Both the position numbers and the translations under genes were made by a program. The notes below the pieces were generated by a model. The model saw only the letters and a program-made list of their open reading frames with translations, had not been told where the DNA came from and ran no database searches. Shown here in pieces: positions 23,801-32,486 of a DNA stretch of 44,234 nucleotides. The stretch comes from an uncultured Eubacteriales bacterium (GTDB lineage Bacteria; Bacillota; Clostridia; Christensenellales; Aristaeellaceae). The stretch lies in the NCBI GenBank assembly GCA_902793245.1, contig CADBCX010000001.1, positions 1 through 44,234 on the forward strand. The letters are read 5' to 3'. Position 1 is the first letter of the stretch. Every line of letters begins with the position of its first letter.

Positions 23801-25249
23801 TCAGCTTGCGCCTTCGTGTTTAAGCACAACCTGCACTGTTTTCGCCAGGATCTTGAAATCCATCCAGATGGACCAATGCTCGATATACTGTTTATCCAGT
23901 TCCACGACCTGCTCAAAGTCGGTGATCTTGCTGCGGCCGCTGACCTGCCACATGCCGGTAATGCCGGGCTTGGTGCTCATGCGGATGCGGTGGTGGGGGT
24001 CGTAATGGTTCCATTCGTCCATGGTCGGCGGGCGGGTGCCCACCAGGCTCATGTCGCCCTTGAGCACGTTATAAAACTGGGGAAATTCGTCGATGCTGGT
24101 ATTGCGAATGAAATTGCCGATGCCCTTTGGGTGGCCGAACTTATCCTTTTTCTCGCTGCCGATGATACGCGGGTCGTCGTCCATTTTGAACATCAGGTCG
24201 CTCTGCACCTTGTTTTTCTCCATCAGTTCCGCCTTGCGCTTTTCGGCGTCCATGTACATGCTGCGGAACTTGTACATCTTGAAAATGCGTCCGTTTCTGC
24301 CCACGCGATTCTGGGTGAAGAAGATCGGGCCGGGCGACTTGATATAGATGAGCGGGGCCACAAAAATGAATATAATGCCCGTAATGAAGGTTCCCACCAG
24401 GCCTCCCAGAATGTCGAACACGCGCTTCATAAACATCGCCCGGTCAGACACGAAGTGGACGGAATTGGTGATAACCTTGTAACTGCCCAGTTCCTGCACG
24501 TCCACCTCGGAAAACGCGAAATTATCCAGCACCGAAAGGCTGGTATGGATGGTGATGCCCATGATCAGGAAGCTCTCCATCAGCTCCCGGGGATAGGCCG
24601 AACACTCATCCACCAGCACGAAAGCGTCGTCAATCCACAGCCTGGCCAGCTTATCCTGAAGATGCTCGCTGTATACGTACTCCACAGGCACATCCAGGTC
24701 GCGGAAGCGCCGGGGCTCGGCTTCGTCCAGCAGGATCACGCCGCACAGCTCGTGGTCAATGGCGGTTTTGTTTTCGCTGATGCGGCGGATGACCGTGCGC
24801 ACATGGTCGCTGGAGGCCACGATGACCACTTTACGTTTGGGCAGGCCATTGCGCAGGTGGCGCGCCTTGTTCCATGCCCGCATGAAAAAATTGATGTCAA
24901 AAAAGATGAAGGCGGAAACGATCATTTCCTTCGGGGTGGGAGCCGTATGCAGCAGCAGCAGAAACGCACCGCCGGCCAGCCAGACCAGCGCCACATCCAG
25001 CAGCAGGGCCTTAAACTCGGCGAACACATCGCGGGTGAAGATTTTCACGTAAATATCCGCAAACATGCCGATGGCAAGCTGGGCGAAGAGGAATGTGATC
25101 GCCATCACCCGATAATGCTCGTACTGGTAGATGAAGCCGTGATGGCCGGTGATCCAATACATGAGCATCAGGCTGAGCTGCAAAACGACGATATCTAAAA
25201 ACGCGAAGTCCAAATGCTGCAGCGCGCTGTCGGTATCCCTGGTATGCAT
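23801..25249 (-). CDS. polyprenyl-phosphate sugar-1-phosphate transferase (exopolysaccharide priming)
   Basis: 482-residue membrane enzyme of the WcaJ/PssY family that moves a sugar phosphate from a nucleotide sugar to undecaprenyl phosphate, starting surface glycan assembly. Four to five membrane helices occupy residues about 10-130. A Rossmann-like CoA-binding-type domain follows (KRKVVIVASSDHVRTVIRR). Another helix (about 280-300) precedes the catalytic domain, with SPGPIFFTQNRVGRNGRIFKMYKFRSM, DEFPQFYNVLKGDMSLVGTRPP and KPGITGMWQVSGRS. No other polysaccharide genes are nearby, so its pathway is not shown. The ATG follows GGGAGGAG. It lies 22 bases after the permease gene and shares its promoter. 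Confidence 0.9.
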   Translation of the reverse strand: MHTRDTDSALQHLDFAFLDIVVLQLSLMLMYWITGHHGFIYQYEHYRVMAITFLFAQLAIGMFADIYVKIFTRDVFAEFKALLLDVALVWLAGGAFLLLLHTAPTPKEMIVSAFIFFDINFFMRAWNKARHLRNGLPKRKVVIVASSDHVRTVIRRISENKTAIDHELCGVILLDEAEPRRFRDLDVPVEYVYSEHLQDKLARLWIDDAFVLVDECSAYPRELMESFLIMGITIHTSLSVLDNFAFSEVDVQELGSYKVITNSVHFVSDRAMFMKRVFDILGGLVGTFITGIIFIFVAPLIYIKSPGPIFFTQNRVGRNGRIFKMYKFRSMYMDAEKRKAELMEKNKVQSDLMFKMDDDPRIIGSEKKDKFGHPKGIGNFIRNTSIDEFPQFYNVLKGDMSLVGTRPPTMDEWNHYDPHHRIRMSTKPGITGMWQVSGRSKITDFEQVVELDKQYIEHWSIWMDFKILAKTVQVVLKHEGAS

Positions 25250-25271
25250 AGGACTCCTCCCTTCATTCTTC

Positions 25272-26690
25272 TCAGTTGTTCAGAATGGACGCCTTTTTCT
25301 TCCGGTTTGAAAACACATACACCGTGATCCCAAGGAAAACCCAGGCAATTACGCACAGAACGGCGGTTTCGCTGATAGCGGAGCTGAGCGAATGCACGGG
25401 AACAAACAGGAAGAAGATCCAGGCGAAGGAAACCAGCATGCCAAGCGCTCCCGTAAATATATACAGCGTCTTTTTCTGCTTAATGGCATTCATCAGCGCC
25501 GCCATGGAGATATAGCCGTAGCCCAGCGACGTGGCGACGGAGGCCAGCTCTTCAATGAAATCAAAAGCGTTTCTCAGCAGCGACAGGCCCAGCGCAATCA
25601 CCACCACCAGCACGATGGCGTTGACGGGCGTGCCGCGTTTGGGATCGATCTTGCCCAGCGAGGGCATCAGCGCTCCGTCCTTGCCCATCTGGAAAATCAG
25701 GTGGCTGATGGAGGCGAAAAAGCCCACCAGACCGGTCAGCGTGGCGCTGATGCACGCGGCGAAAAAGATCACCGTGCCCGTCGCGCCCATGGCGCGCTTC
25801 GCGGCCAGGGCCACCGGGTATCCGGCCACGCCCGCCAGCCCTTTGAGGGAATCCAGGTATTCGGGCCAGGAGGAAAAGCCCTCGGGCATGCCCAGCAGGG
25901 CGGTAAAGATGTTGGCAATATACGCAAACGTGCCGCACAGCACGGCGATGATCATGATGCTGCCCAGCTTTTTCAGCGAAAAATTCGCTTCCGTGGAGAC
26001 TTTGGACAGCGAATCAAACCCCACGAACGCCCAGGGCGTCATGATGAAGATCGTCATGAACGCTTTATTGGGCACCGTGCCGGGATAGTAGGCCGGGGTC
26101 AGGCAGCGGGCGGGGTCGCGCACCGTGAACAGGGCGGCGGCCAGCATGATCACAATGCCGCCCAGCAGGATAATGGCGCCGATGGTCTGAATCTTGGCGG
26201 TCTGCTTCAGGCCCCGGATGTTCAGCATTCCGAACAGCAGCAGCGCCACCACCACAATGACCGCTTCGATCATCGGCGTGTCGCTCTTGAAGAAAAACAC
26301 TTCAAAGTGCACCGCGAACAATTCTTCCAGAATCGTGCGGACCAGCATGCCCATGGCCTTGGCGTTCAGGGGAATGCAGCACAGGTGCGCCAGGCCCATC
26401 GCCCAGGAAGCGGCATAGGCCTGTTTGCGGCTCAGGGACGCTTTCACCAGATTATAAATACCGCCCTGGGTGGGGTAGGTATTGCCCAGATAATGATAAT
26501 TCAGCGCGATCACGCACATGACTGCGCCGCCGATCAGAAACCCCCAGACCGAACCGGGAATGCCGCCGACCGGCAGGAAAAACGTGGCGGGCATCACAAA
26601 CGCCGCCCAGCCGATGGCGCACGCGAAGGAAAATGCCCACGCGTTTAAGGGAGAAAGCTTTTTTGTCACGACGGGATCGTTGCTCTGCAA
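25272..26690 (-). CDS. APC-superfamily amino acid permease
   Basis: 472 residues with about 12 membrane helices and the APC family pattern: AFSFACAIGWAAFVMPATFF at helix 1, GGIPGSVWGFLIGG, and PWAFVGFDSLSKVSTEA around helix 6. Substrate is unknown; amino acid or polyamine exchange is typical. The likely start is TTG at 26690 with GAGAGGA nine bases upstream. An in-frame stop precedes it, and the nearby ATG at 26700 is in another frame. It has a strong promoter with an operator-like palindrome and is followed at 22 bases by the sugar-phosphate transferase gene. Confidence 0.87.
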   Translation of the reverse strand: MQSNDPVVTKKLSPLNAWAFSFACAIGWAAFVMPATFFLPVGGIPGSVWGFLIGGAVMCVIALNYHYLGNTYPTQGGIYNLVKASLSRKQAYAASWAMGLAHLCCIPLNAKAMGMLVRTILEELFAVHFEVFFFKSDTPMIEAVIVVVALLLFGMLNIRGLKQTAKIQTIGAIILLGGIVIMLAAALFTVRDPARCLTPAYYPGTVPNKAFMTIFIMTPWAFVGFDSLSKVSTEANFSLKKLGSIMIIAVLCGTFAYIANIFTALLGMPEGFSSWPEYLDSLKGLAGVAGYPVALAAKRAMGATGTVIFFAACISATLTGLVGFFASISHLIFQMGKDGALMPSLGKIDPKRGTPVNAIVLVVVIALGLSLLRNAFDFIEELASVATSLGYGYISMAALMNAIKQKKTLYIFTGALGMLVSFAWIFFLFVPVHSLSSAISETAVLCVIAWVFLGITVYVFSNRKKKASILNN

Positions 26691-26743
26691 TATCCTTCAT
26701 CCTCTCAAACAGGATTCTTCTTCTGAAAAAAACTATGCTGGCC

Positions 26744-26796
26744 TGAGTATATAAATACTCATAATGAAAGATACTACATCGGCGTTTCTTTGTCAA
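26744..26796 (-). promoter_or_regulatory. promoter with palindromic operator candidate before the APC permease
   Basis: On the minus strand TTGACA (26796-26791), a 17-base spacer and TATCTT (26773-26768). A perfect palindrome, TGAGTAT-ATAA-ATACTCA (26744-26761), covers the expected start site and the next 17 bases, the position of a repressor operator. The promoter begins right after the addA stop codon. Confidence 0.75.
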
Positions 26797-26799
26797 GAT

Positions 26800-29700
26800 T
26801 TATACATTATTAGCACAGGGCTCATCCAGCGCCACGGGATAGCTTTCGCCCGCGCGAAGGCCGAAAAGATACGCCTCCTTCACAGGCACGCCAGTGATTT
26901 CAGCCAGGGCCTTGGCGTACCAGCGCAATTGCAGGGCATAGCGGCGCAGCAGCGTTTCCCCGTCGGCGTCGTCGGTCTTGTAGTCCGCCAGCACCCACTG
27001 GCCGTCCTCCAAAAAGCACAGGTCGATCACGCCCTGGATCATGCTGCCGTAGGGCCCGCTGAGGTTGAACGACCATTCCCGGTGCACGGTGGAGGAGGCC
27101 AGGGCGCGTTTGCCCAGGGGCGAGGAAAAGAAATTGTTCAGCCAGTCCCGCCTGATCACCCGCTTTTCATCATCGGTGAGCAGGCTGCGGCCCTGCAGCT
27201 CCGTCAGCGCTTCGTCCAGCTTTCCTTCCCGGAGCAGGCTTTCGTCCAGCAGGCCCAGCACCCGGTGGGTGACGGTGCCGCGCTGGGCGGCGGTGAGCCT
27301 GGTTTCCCGCAGGAAGGGCGGCAGCGGCGCTTCCTCGGGCAGCTTCCGTTTGTCGGCGGGGGACTCCCATTCGTCGCGCTCGTCCCGAAGGCGCTTGGCG
27401 ATGGAGGTGACGGAGGATTTGAGCGGCGGGCGCGGCTCCACCACCCGGGTCATGCGCTCGATGGTGCGCGGATCGTCGGTGCCGGTTTGCGACATCGGCG
27501 GCGGCGTCACCCTTACGGCGGCAGGGACTGCCGCTTCCTCGGCGGGCTGCAGGGCCATGCGCCACACGCTGCCGTTTTTGCCGTCGTACTGCCCCTCGCG
27601 GAACCCGCCCAGGCTCTGCATCACCCAGTCCAGCATACATTTTGCCGTACCCGCGGCGTAGGGCGTGGCAGGCCGCGCCCACCGTGCCAGCGCCTGATCC
27701 AGCTTCCGGGGCGAGCCCACCAGAATCAGCCGTTCCCGGGCCCGGGTCATACCCACGTAGAGCAGCCGGGCTTCCTCGGCGCGGGCTTCCTTTTCCTGCA
27801 CCACGGCAAGCGCCTTCTGCCCGAAGGTTTCCCGGGTAATGCGGTTTTCCGCGTCGATGTATTGCAGCGCCATGCCATACTTCCCGTGCAGGCTGAGCAG
27901 GCTGCTGTCGCCTTTGCGGAAGGGCCGCGCCATTTCCAGCAGGAACACCACGGGAAATTCCAGCCCCTTGGATTTGTGCAGCGTCAGGATACGCACCACG
28001 TCCTCGTTCTCGCCCAACGTCTTGGCGGCTTTGCCGTCGTCGGAGGCGTGGAGGCGGCCCATATCCCGCAGGAACACGCCCAGGCCCTCTTTCCCGCCGT
28101 CGCCCTCCGCCCGTTCCACCAGCAGGCGCAGGTTGGCCTGGCGCAGCTCGCCCTCCTCCTGGCAGCCTGCCCGCATGTACAGCCCGCTTTCGTCCAGAAC
28201 CAGCCAGATCAGCGTGTCCACTGGCAGAAACCGGCTTTTGAAACGCCAGTCGGCCAGCCTGTCCCAGGCTTCCTTCGCCTTGCCGCCCAGGGGCGTATCC
28301 TGCTCCATGGCGGTCCGGAAAGCGGTATAGAAAGGCACGCCGGGCGTACGCTCCGTCAGGCGGATGCGGGCCAGTTCTTCTTCCGTAAATTGGAAGCAGG
28401 GGCAGCGCAGCGCGCCCAGCAGGGGCAGGTCCTGCAAAGGATTGTCCAGCACCCGCAGGATGTTCAGCATGTCCACCACTTCGGGCATTTCAAAAAACTG
28501 GGCGTCCGCGTCGCTGTATACGGGAATGCCCGCCATCTGCAGCGCTTTTGCGATAAACGGCGCGCGCCCGGAGGCATAACGCACCAGCAGGGCGATGTCC
28601 CGATAACGCAGGGGACGGCTGGCTTCGCCCTCGCGGACAGTGGCAAAGCGCATCAGCTCCCTGATTTTCTTTGCCACGAACGCCGCTTCATAACGATAAC
28701 CCTGGCTCAGCTCGCTGGACGGTTCGCCTTCTTCCTCCTCGCTTTCCTCTGATTTGGGAACCATCAGGTGGATCTCCACCGGCGCGCCGAAGGGCTGACC
28801 GCCGCCGGGGCGCAGCATCGCCGCTTCGTCGTAGGCGATTTCCGTTTCCTTTTCCCGCATGGCGTGGACGAATACCTCGTTCACGGCCAGCAGCACGTTT
28901 TCGTCCGAGCGGAAGTTCTGCTGCAATAGTATTTTTCTTTCCGCGGCGTTTTCATTCAAGGAATAATCCCGGTATTTTTGCAGAAACAGGGTCGGGTCGG
29001 CGAGGCGGAAGCGGTAAATGCTCTGTTTCACGTCGCCCACCATGAACAGCAGGTTGGAAAACCCTTCGTGCAGCGCCCGAAGGATGGCCTCCTGGATGCC
29101 GGACACGTCCTGGTATTCGTCGATAAACAGGGCGTCGAAGCTTCCCGCCACCGCGCTTCGCACGTCGGGGTTTTGCAGGGCGCGGAGGGTCAGGTGCTCC
29201 AGGTCGCCGTAATCCAGATAATTCTTTTGCTGCTTTAACTCATAAAACCGGTCGTGCATCCGCTTCGCCAGGCCGCACAGGGCGCGCAGCGGCTGCAGGG
29301 CGTGGCGCAGGTCGGCTTCCGCTGTTTCGGGGTTTGCGGGCAGCGTTTGCCGGGCTTCGTTCATGCGGGTTTTCCATTCTTCCCGCAGCGCCTTGTACTG
29401 TTCCGTCACGTCCGGATTTTCCGCGGGGCCGGCCTTTTGGGAGCTCAGGCGCGTAAACGAGGTTTTCCCGCCGGTCAGCGTACCGTCCCGCGCCTCCTGC
29501 AATAATTCGTTCATCAGGGCGTCGTCCCGCTCGAACATGGGCAGATACCGGTCCGGGCCGTCCGGCCGGTTGATCAGCGCTTCCATTTCAGGCATCAGCT
29601 CCGAAGCGCCCTCCAGCTTTTGCAGGCAGCTGTCCCGCAGCAGGGGCAGCCAGGCGGACAGCGCCGCTTTCCCGTCCGCGCACTGGGCTTCCGCCCATTC

Positions 29701-30231
29701 CCAGGGCGACGCCTGGGACAAAAGGAAATCGTACAGCTGATCCAGCAGCGCCACCACCTGCTGATCCTCGAACTGGTCAAACAGCGCCTGTTCGTCCTCC
29801 GTCGGTTCCGCGTATGCGCTTTCCAGCACCTCGTCCTGGGCGCGCTTGCGCAGGGCCGCCAGCTTTTCCGGCTCGGCAATCCTGCACAGCGGGTCGATGC
29901 CCACCGCCTGGAAATGCTCTTGCAGCAGGCGGTAGCAGAACACGTGCAGGGTGCAGATGGCCGCCCGGTTCAGCCGCATGGACTGCCGCCGCAGGTGGGC
30001 GTCGTGGGCGCCTTCCTCATCCAGCCTGCGCCCGATGCGCTCCCGCATTTCGCCCGCCGCGGCGCGGGTAAAGGTGACGATCAGCATCCGGTCGATGCGC
30101 TTGCCCTCCCGAAGCAGGGAAAGCACCCGTTCCACCAGCACCGCCGTTTTTCCGGAACCCGCCGCCGCGCTCACCAGCACGCTGTCGTTCCGCGCGTCAA
30201 TCGCCGCCCGCTGTCCTTCCGTCCACCGCAC
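26800..30231 (-). CDS. addA: ATP-dependent helicase/nuclease subunit A
   Basis: 1143-residue subunit of the AddAB helicase-nuclease that processes double-strand breaks for RecA loading. UvrD-type helicase motifs run in order: Walker A SAAAGSGKTAV (about 20-30), LIVTFTRAAAGEMRERI, DYGDLEHL, IDEYQDVSGIQ, GDVKQSIYRFRLADP and LTLHKSKGLEFPVVF, then YVGMTRARERLIL. The C-terminal RecB-type nuclease has D1070 in GVIDLCF and D1083/K1085 in ADYKTD. The start is GTG at 30231 with GGGGGG ten bases upstream. The partner addB, usually just upstream, is not present. Instead a heptamer hairpin and the divergent mreB-like gene follow. Confidence 0.94.
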   Translation of the reverse strand: MRWTEGQRAAIDARNDSVLVSAAAGSGKTAVLVERVLSLLREGKRIDRMLIVTFTRAAAGEMRERIGRRLDEEGAHDAHLRRQSMRLNRAAICTLHVFCYRLLQEHFQAVGIDPLCRIAEPEKLAALRKRAQDEVLESAYAEPTEDEQALFDQFEDQQVVALLDQLYDFLLSQASPWEWAEAQCADGKAALSAWLPLLRDSCLQKLEGASELMPEMEALINRPDGPDRYLPMFERDDALMNELLQEARDGTLTGGKTSFTRLSSQKAGPAENPDVTEQYKALREEWKTRMNEARQTLPANPETAEADLRHALQPLRALCGLAKRMHDRFYELKQQKNYLDYGDLEHLTLRALQNPDVRSAVAGSFDALFIDEYQDVSGIQEAILRALHEGFSNLLFMVGDVKQSIYRFRLADPTLFLQKYRDYSLNENAAERKILLQQNFRSDENVLLAVNEVFVHAMREKETEIAYDEAAMLRPGGGQPFGAPVEIHLMVPKSEESEEEEGEPSSELSQGYRYEAAFVAKKIRELMRFATVREGEASRPLRYRDIALLVRYASGRAPFIAKALQMAGIPVYSDADAQFFEMPEVVDMLNILRVLDNPLQDLPLLGALRCPCFQFTEEELARIRLTERTPGVPFYTAFRTAMEQDTPLGGKAKEAWDRLADWRFKSRFLPVDTLIWLVLDESGLYMRAGCQEEGELRQANLRLLVERAEGDGGKEGLGVFLRDMGRLHASDDGKAAKTLGENEDVVRILTLHKSKGLEFPVVFLLEMARPFRKGDSSLLSLHGKYGMALQYIDAENRITRETFGQKALAVVQEKEARAEEARLLYVGMTRARERLILVGSPRKLDQALARWARPATPYAAGTAKCMLDWVMQSLGGFREGQYDGKNGSVWRMALQPAEEAAVPAAVRVTPPPMSQTGTDDPRTIERMTRVVEPRPPLKSSVTSIAKRLRDERDEWESPADKRKLPEEAPLPPFLRETRLTAAQRGTVTHRVLGLLDESLLREGKLDEALTELQGRSLLTDDEKRVIRRDWLNNFFSSPLGKRALASSTVHREWSFNLSGPYGSMIQGVIDLCFLEDGQWVLADYKTDDADGETLLRRYALQLRWYAKALAEITGVPVKEAYLFGLRAGESYPVALDEPCANNV

Positions 30232-30252
30232 TGTAGTATGACCCCCCTTGGA

Positions 30253-30372
30253 GAGAGTGAGGAGTGAGGAGTGAGGAGTTTTATATTGTTGAACAATGAG
30301 ATGCAGACTTGGCTTTACACTGAAAGCATCATCATTCTATAACTCCTAACTCCTCACTCCTAACTCCTCACT
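30253..30372. repeat. heptamer-armed hairpin element, GAGTGAG type
   Basis: The left arm (30255-30280) has GAGTGAG units and the right arm (30341-30372) the inverse CTCCTAA/CTCCTCA units. The 60-bp loop begins TTTTATATTG. It lies between the addA promoter and the addA start codon, as the similar element does for cobB. Confidence 0.88.
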
Positions 30373-30381
30373 GTTACCTCA

Positions 30382-30410
30382 ATTCTACCGCATCGCCCCC
30401 GTTTTTGCAA
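30382..30410 (-). promoter_or_regulatory. addA: promoter of addA, upstream of a hairpin element
   Basis: On the minus strand TTGCAA (30410-30405), a 17-base spacer and TAGAAT (30387-30382). The leader would include the whole 30253-30372 hairpin. Confidence 0.65.
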
Positions 30411-30508
30411 GTCAAACGATTCATGCCCCTTTATACCGTCGAAAAACCGCAAAAAGTGGCGAATGATTTCCAAAATGCTGAAAAAAATAAAGAAAAAGTA
30501 GCAAGTCA

Positions 30509-30526
30509 TTCCCATGTGTATGGGAA
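30509..30526. promoter_or_regulatory. palindrome upstream of the mreB-like gene
   Basis: TTCCCAT-GTGT-ATGGGAA is a perfect 7-bp inverted repeat in the AT-rich region 70 bases before the mreB-like start. It could be an operator or a small hairpin. No clear -35/-10 pair could be placed around it. The rest of the 363-bp addA-mreB spacer holds the hairpin element and the addA promoter. Confidence 0.4.
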
Positions 30527-30594
30527 AAAAGAGGATTTTTTCACTCCGCGTCGAATAAAGAACAGGTAATCCTGTATAAAGAGGGAGAAGATTC

Positions 30595-31623
30595 ATGGCA
30601 ACGGTACTGGACATTGGCGTTGATCTGGGGACAGCCAGCGTCGTCATTTACGGCAAGGGGAAGGACGTGGTGCTCAACGAGCCCGCCGTGATCGCCTTTG
30701 ACCGGGATTCCCGCAACGTGCTCGCCGTGGGGGAGGAAGCGCGGCGCATGCTGGGCCGCACCCCCAGCAACATCGCCGCCATTCGCCCGCTGCAGAACGG
30801 CACGGTGGGGGATATGGAAATGGCGTGCACCATGCTGCGGTATTTCCTGGGCAAGGTGGTTGGCAAGCGGCTGCTGGGCGGCCCCAGGATCCTGATTTCC
30901 GTGCCGGACGGCGTAAATGAAATGGAACGCCATCGGATCATGACCAGCCTGTTTGAAACCGGCGCGCGGCGCACCCAGATCATGGAGCGCCCCATCGCCG
31001 CCGCTATCGGCGCGGGCCTGGCGGTGGGCGACGCCTACGGGCAGATGATCGTGGACGTGGGCGGCGGCGTGACGGATATCGCCGTGCTGTCCCAGGGCAG
31101 AATCATTGCCAGCAACAAGGACGCCACCAATAAAATCGGCGGCGATGCTTTCGACGATGCGGTCATCCGTTATGTGCGCAGGAAGCATAACTTGCTGCTG
31201 GGCGAACTGACAGCCGAGGATTTAAAGATCAGCATCGGCTCCGCCCTGCCCAGAACCGAACAGTTTTATATGGAAGTAGCCGGGCGCAACCTGATTTCCG
31301 GCCTGCCCAAGGTGATGCGCATCACCAGCGACGAAATCACCGAAGCCCTCGACGACCCGCTGCACGACCTGCTGGAAGCCATCCAGGCCGTGCTGGAAAA
31401 AACCCCCGCCGAGCTGCTGGCCGATATTTTCGAAACAGGCATCACCCTGACCGGCGGCGGCGCGCTGCTGCCCGGCTTGAGCGAAGCCATCGCCGAATTC
31501 CTGAAGGTGGACTGCCGCGTGGCGGAGTTCCCCCAGGAGTGCGTCGCCCGCGGCTGCGGCCAGACTCTCGAGCACCCCGGCGATTTCGCAAAGTATCTCA
31601 ACGACCGGCGGAGGAGAAGATAA
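30595..31623 (+). CDS. mreB: MreB/Mbl-family actin-like rod-shape protein
   Basis: 342-residue bacterial actin that guides sidewall peptidoglycan synthesis. Nucleotide-site motifs are in place: DIGVDLGTASVVIYGKGK (phosphate 1), VDVGGGVTDIAVLSQG (phosphate 2), NKIGGDAFDDAVI and TGGGALLPGLSEAI (adenosine). The ERPIAAAIGAGL segment is characteristic of MreB. The C-terminus ends in a basic run, DRRRRR. It stands alone, without mreC or mreD, so it could be an Mbl or MreBH-type paralogue rather than the principal MreB. The ATG follows AGAGGGAGAAG. The flanking addA gene is divergent. Confidence 0.92.
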   Translation: MATVLDIGVDLGTASVVIYGKGKDVVLNEPAVIAFDRDSRNVLAVGEEARRMLGRTPSNIAAIRPLQNGTVGDMEMACTMLRYFLGKVVGKRLLGGPRILISVPDGVNEMERHRIMTSLFETGARRTQIMERPIAAAIGAGLAVGDAYGQMIVDVGGGVTDIAVLSQGRIIASNKDATNKIGGDAFDDAVIRYVRRKHNLLLGELTAEDLKISIGSALPRTEQFYMEVAGRNLISGLPKVMRITSDEITEALDDPLHDLLEAIQAVLEKTPAELLADIFETGITLTGGGALLPGLSEAIAEFLKVDCRVAEFPQECVARGCGQTLEHPGDFAKYLNDRRRRR

Positions 31624-31625
31624 AC

Positions 31626-31691
31626 TTCGGCTGATCTCACCGCAGACGATGCTTCCGCCACAGGCGGGCGTCCGCGGTGGGATCAGCCGAA
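31626..31691. repeat. long imperfect hairpin between convergent genes
   Basis: TTCGGCTGATC at 31626 pairs with GATCAGCCGAA ending at 31691. CACCGC/GCGGTG, GACG/CGTC and an inner CCGCC-ACA-GGCGG stem continue inward, with single-base bulges. It begins 3 bases after the mreB-like stop and ends 10 bases before the esterase stop. There is no T run, so it may act as a 3' stabiliser or a bidirectional terminator. Confidence 0.65.
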
Positions 31692-31700
31692 ATCAAATGA

Positions 31701-32486
31701 TCAGAACCCGGGATTCCCCCGCAGGAAGCGGAATACTTCTTCCAGATGTTCATCCCAGTAGATATAATCGTGCCCGCCATGACCATACACGGCCTGATGG
31801 GGCACTTGTTTTTTATTCAGAAAAGCATCGAAGCGCCTGCAGGCGTCCCGGACGACCACATCTTCCTCTCCGCAGCACATCCAAATGTCCGGCAGCTTTT
31901 CGCCCGCCTCCAGCGCGGTATCCACCGCGAGGAAGGGATTCAGGCGCGGAGACTGAAGATAGGCTTCCCGGCTGCCGAATAAGGTGCCGAACAGGGAATG
32001 GGGCAGGATATCCTCCGGCTTGTTCAGCAGCAGGGTATCCGCTTCCACGGAGGGGGAAAGCAGCGCCATTTTGGAATACACATCCGCGTAATGCAGCCCC
32101 AGCGCCGCCGCGCCGTAGCCGCCCATGGAGATGCCGCCGATGAAGGTGTCCTCCCGTTCATGGGACAGGCAGGGAAACATCTTCCTGGTGATTTCCACCA
32201 GCTCTTTTCCGGCGTATTCCCCCATACGGAAAGCCCGGTCCGGGTGGTCGGTGTAGAAGGCGTTCTCCCCGTCCGGCACCACGACAGCCACGCCATACAG
32301 GGCGGACATCTGCCGCAGCGGCAGGGCGAACACGATTTCCTCTGCATTGGCGGAAAAGCCCGGCAGGAAATACAGGGTGGGATAAGGGCGTTTCGCATCC
32401 GGATACCCGTCATGGTAGGGCAGGATCACGTGAAAATCCGCCCCGCGCATCAGCGTCTTGGATTTTGCCGTCGCTTTGATGTACAT
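31701..32486 (-). CDS. alpha/beta-hydrolase esterase, EstA/feruloyl-esterase-like (third of three)
   Basis: 261-residue cytoplasmic serine esterase of the esterase-D/putative esterase family. The nucleophile elbow is GGISMGGYGA, the acid is in CGEEDVVV, and the histidine is in GHGGHDYIYW. The oxyanion region is YFLPGFSANAEE. Such proteins hydrolyse short acyl or feruloyl esters, including acetyl groups on plant oligosaccharides. The start codon immediately follows the preceding esterase's stop (TGAATG), so translation is coupled. It is clearly homologous to its two upstream neighbours (shared VPDGEN.FYTD and KELVEITR segments). Confidence 0.88.
   Translation of the reverse strand: MYIKATAKSKTLMRGADFHVILPYHDGYPDAKRPYPTLYFLPGFSANAEEIVFALPLRQMSALYGVAVVVPDGENAFYTDHPDRAFRMGEYAGKELVEITRKMFPCLSHEREDTFIGGISMGGYGAAALGLHYADVYSKMALLSPSVEADTLLLNKPEDILPHSLFGTLFGSREAYLQSPRLNPFLAVDTALEAGEKLPDIWMCCGEEDVVVRDACRRFDAFLNKKQVPHQAVYGHGGHDYIYWDEHLEEVFRFLRGNPGF

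Noticed and set aside
22390-23916. Open frame of 508 codons on the minus strand
   Set aside because: Antisense to msmX, which has complete ABC motifs; it also crosses two terminators.
26764-28752. Open frame of 662 codons on the plus strand
   Set aside because: Lies antisense to addA, whose helicase and nuclease motifs are unambiguous. GC-rich codon use opens the opposite strand. The translation is His/Gln/Gly-rich without domains.
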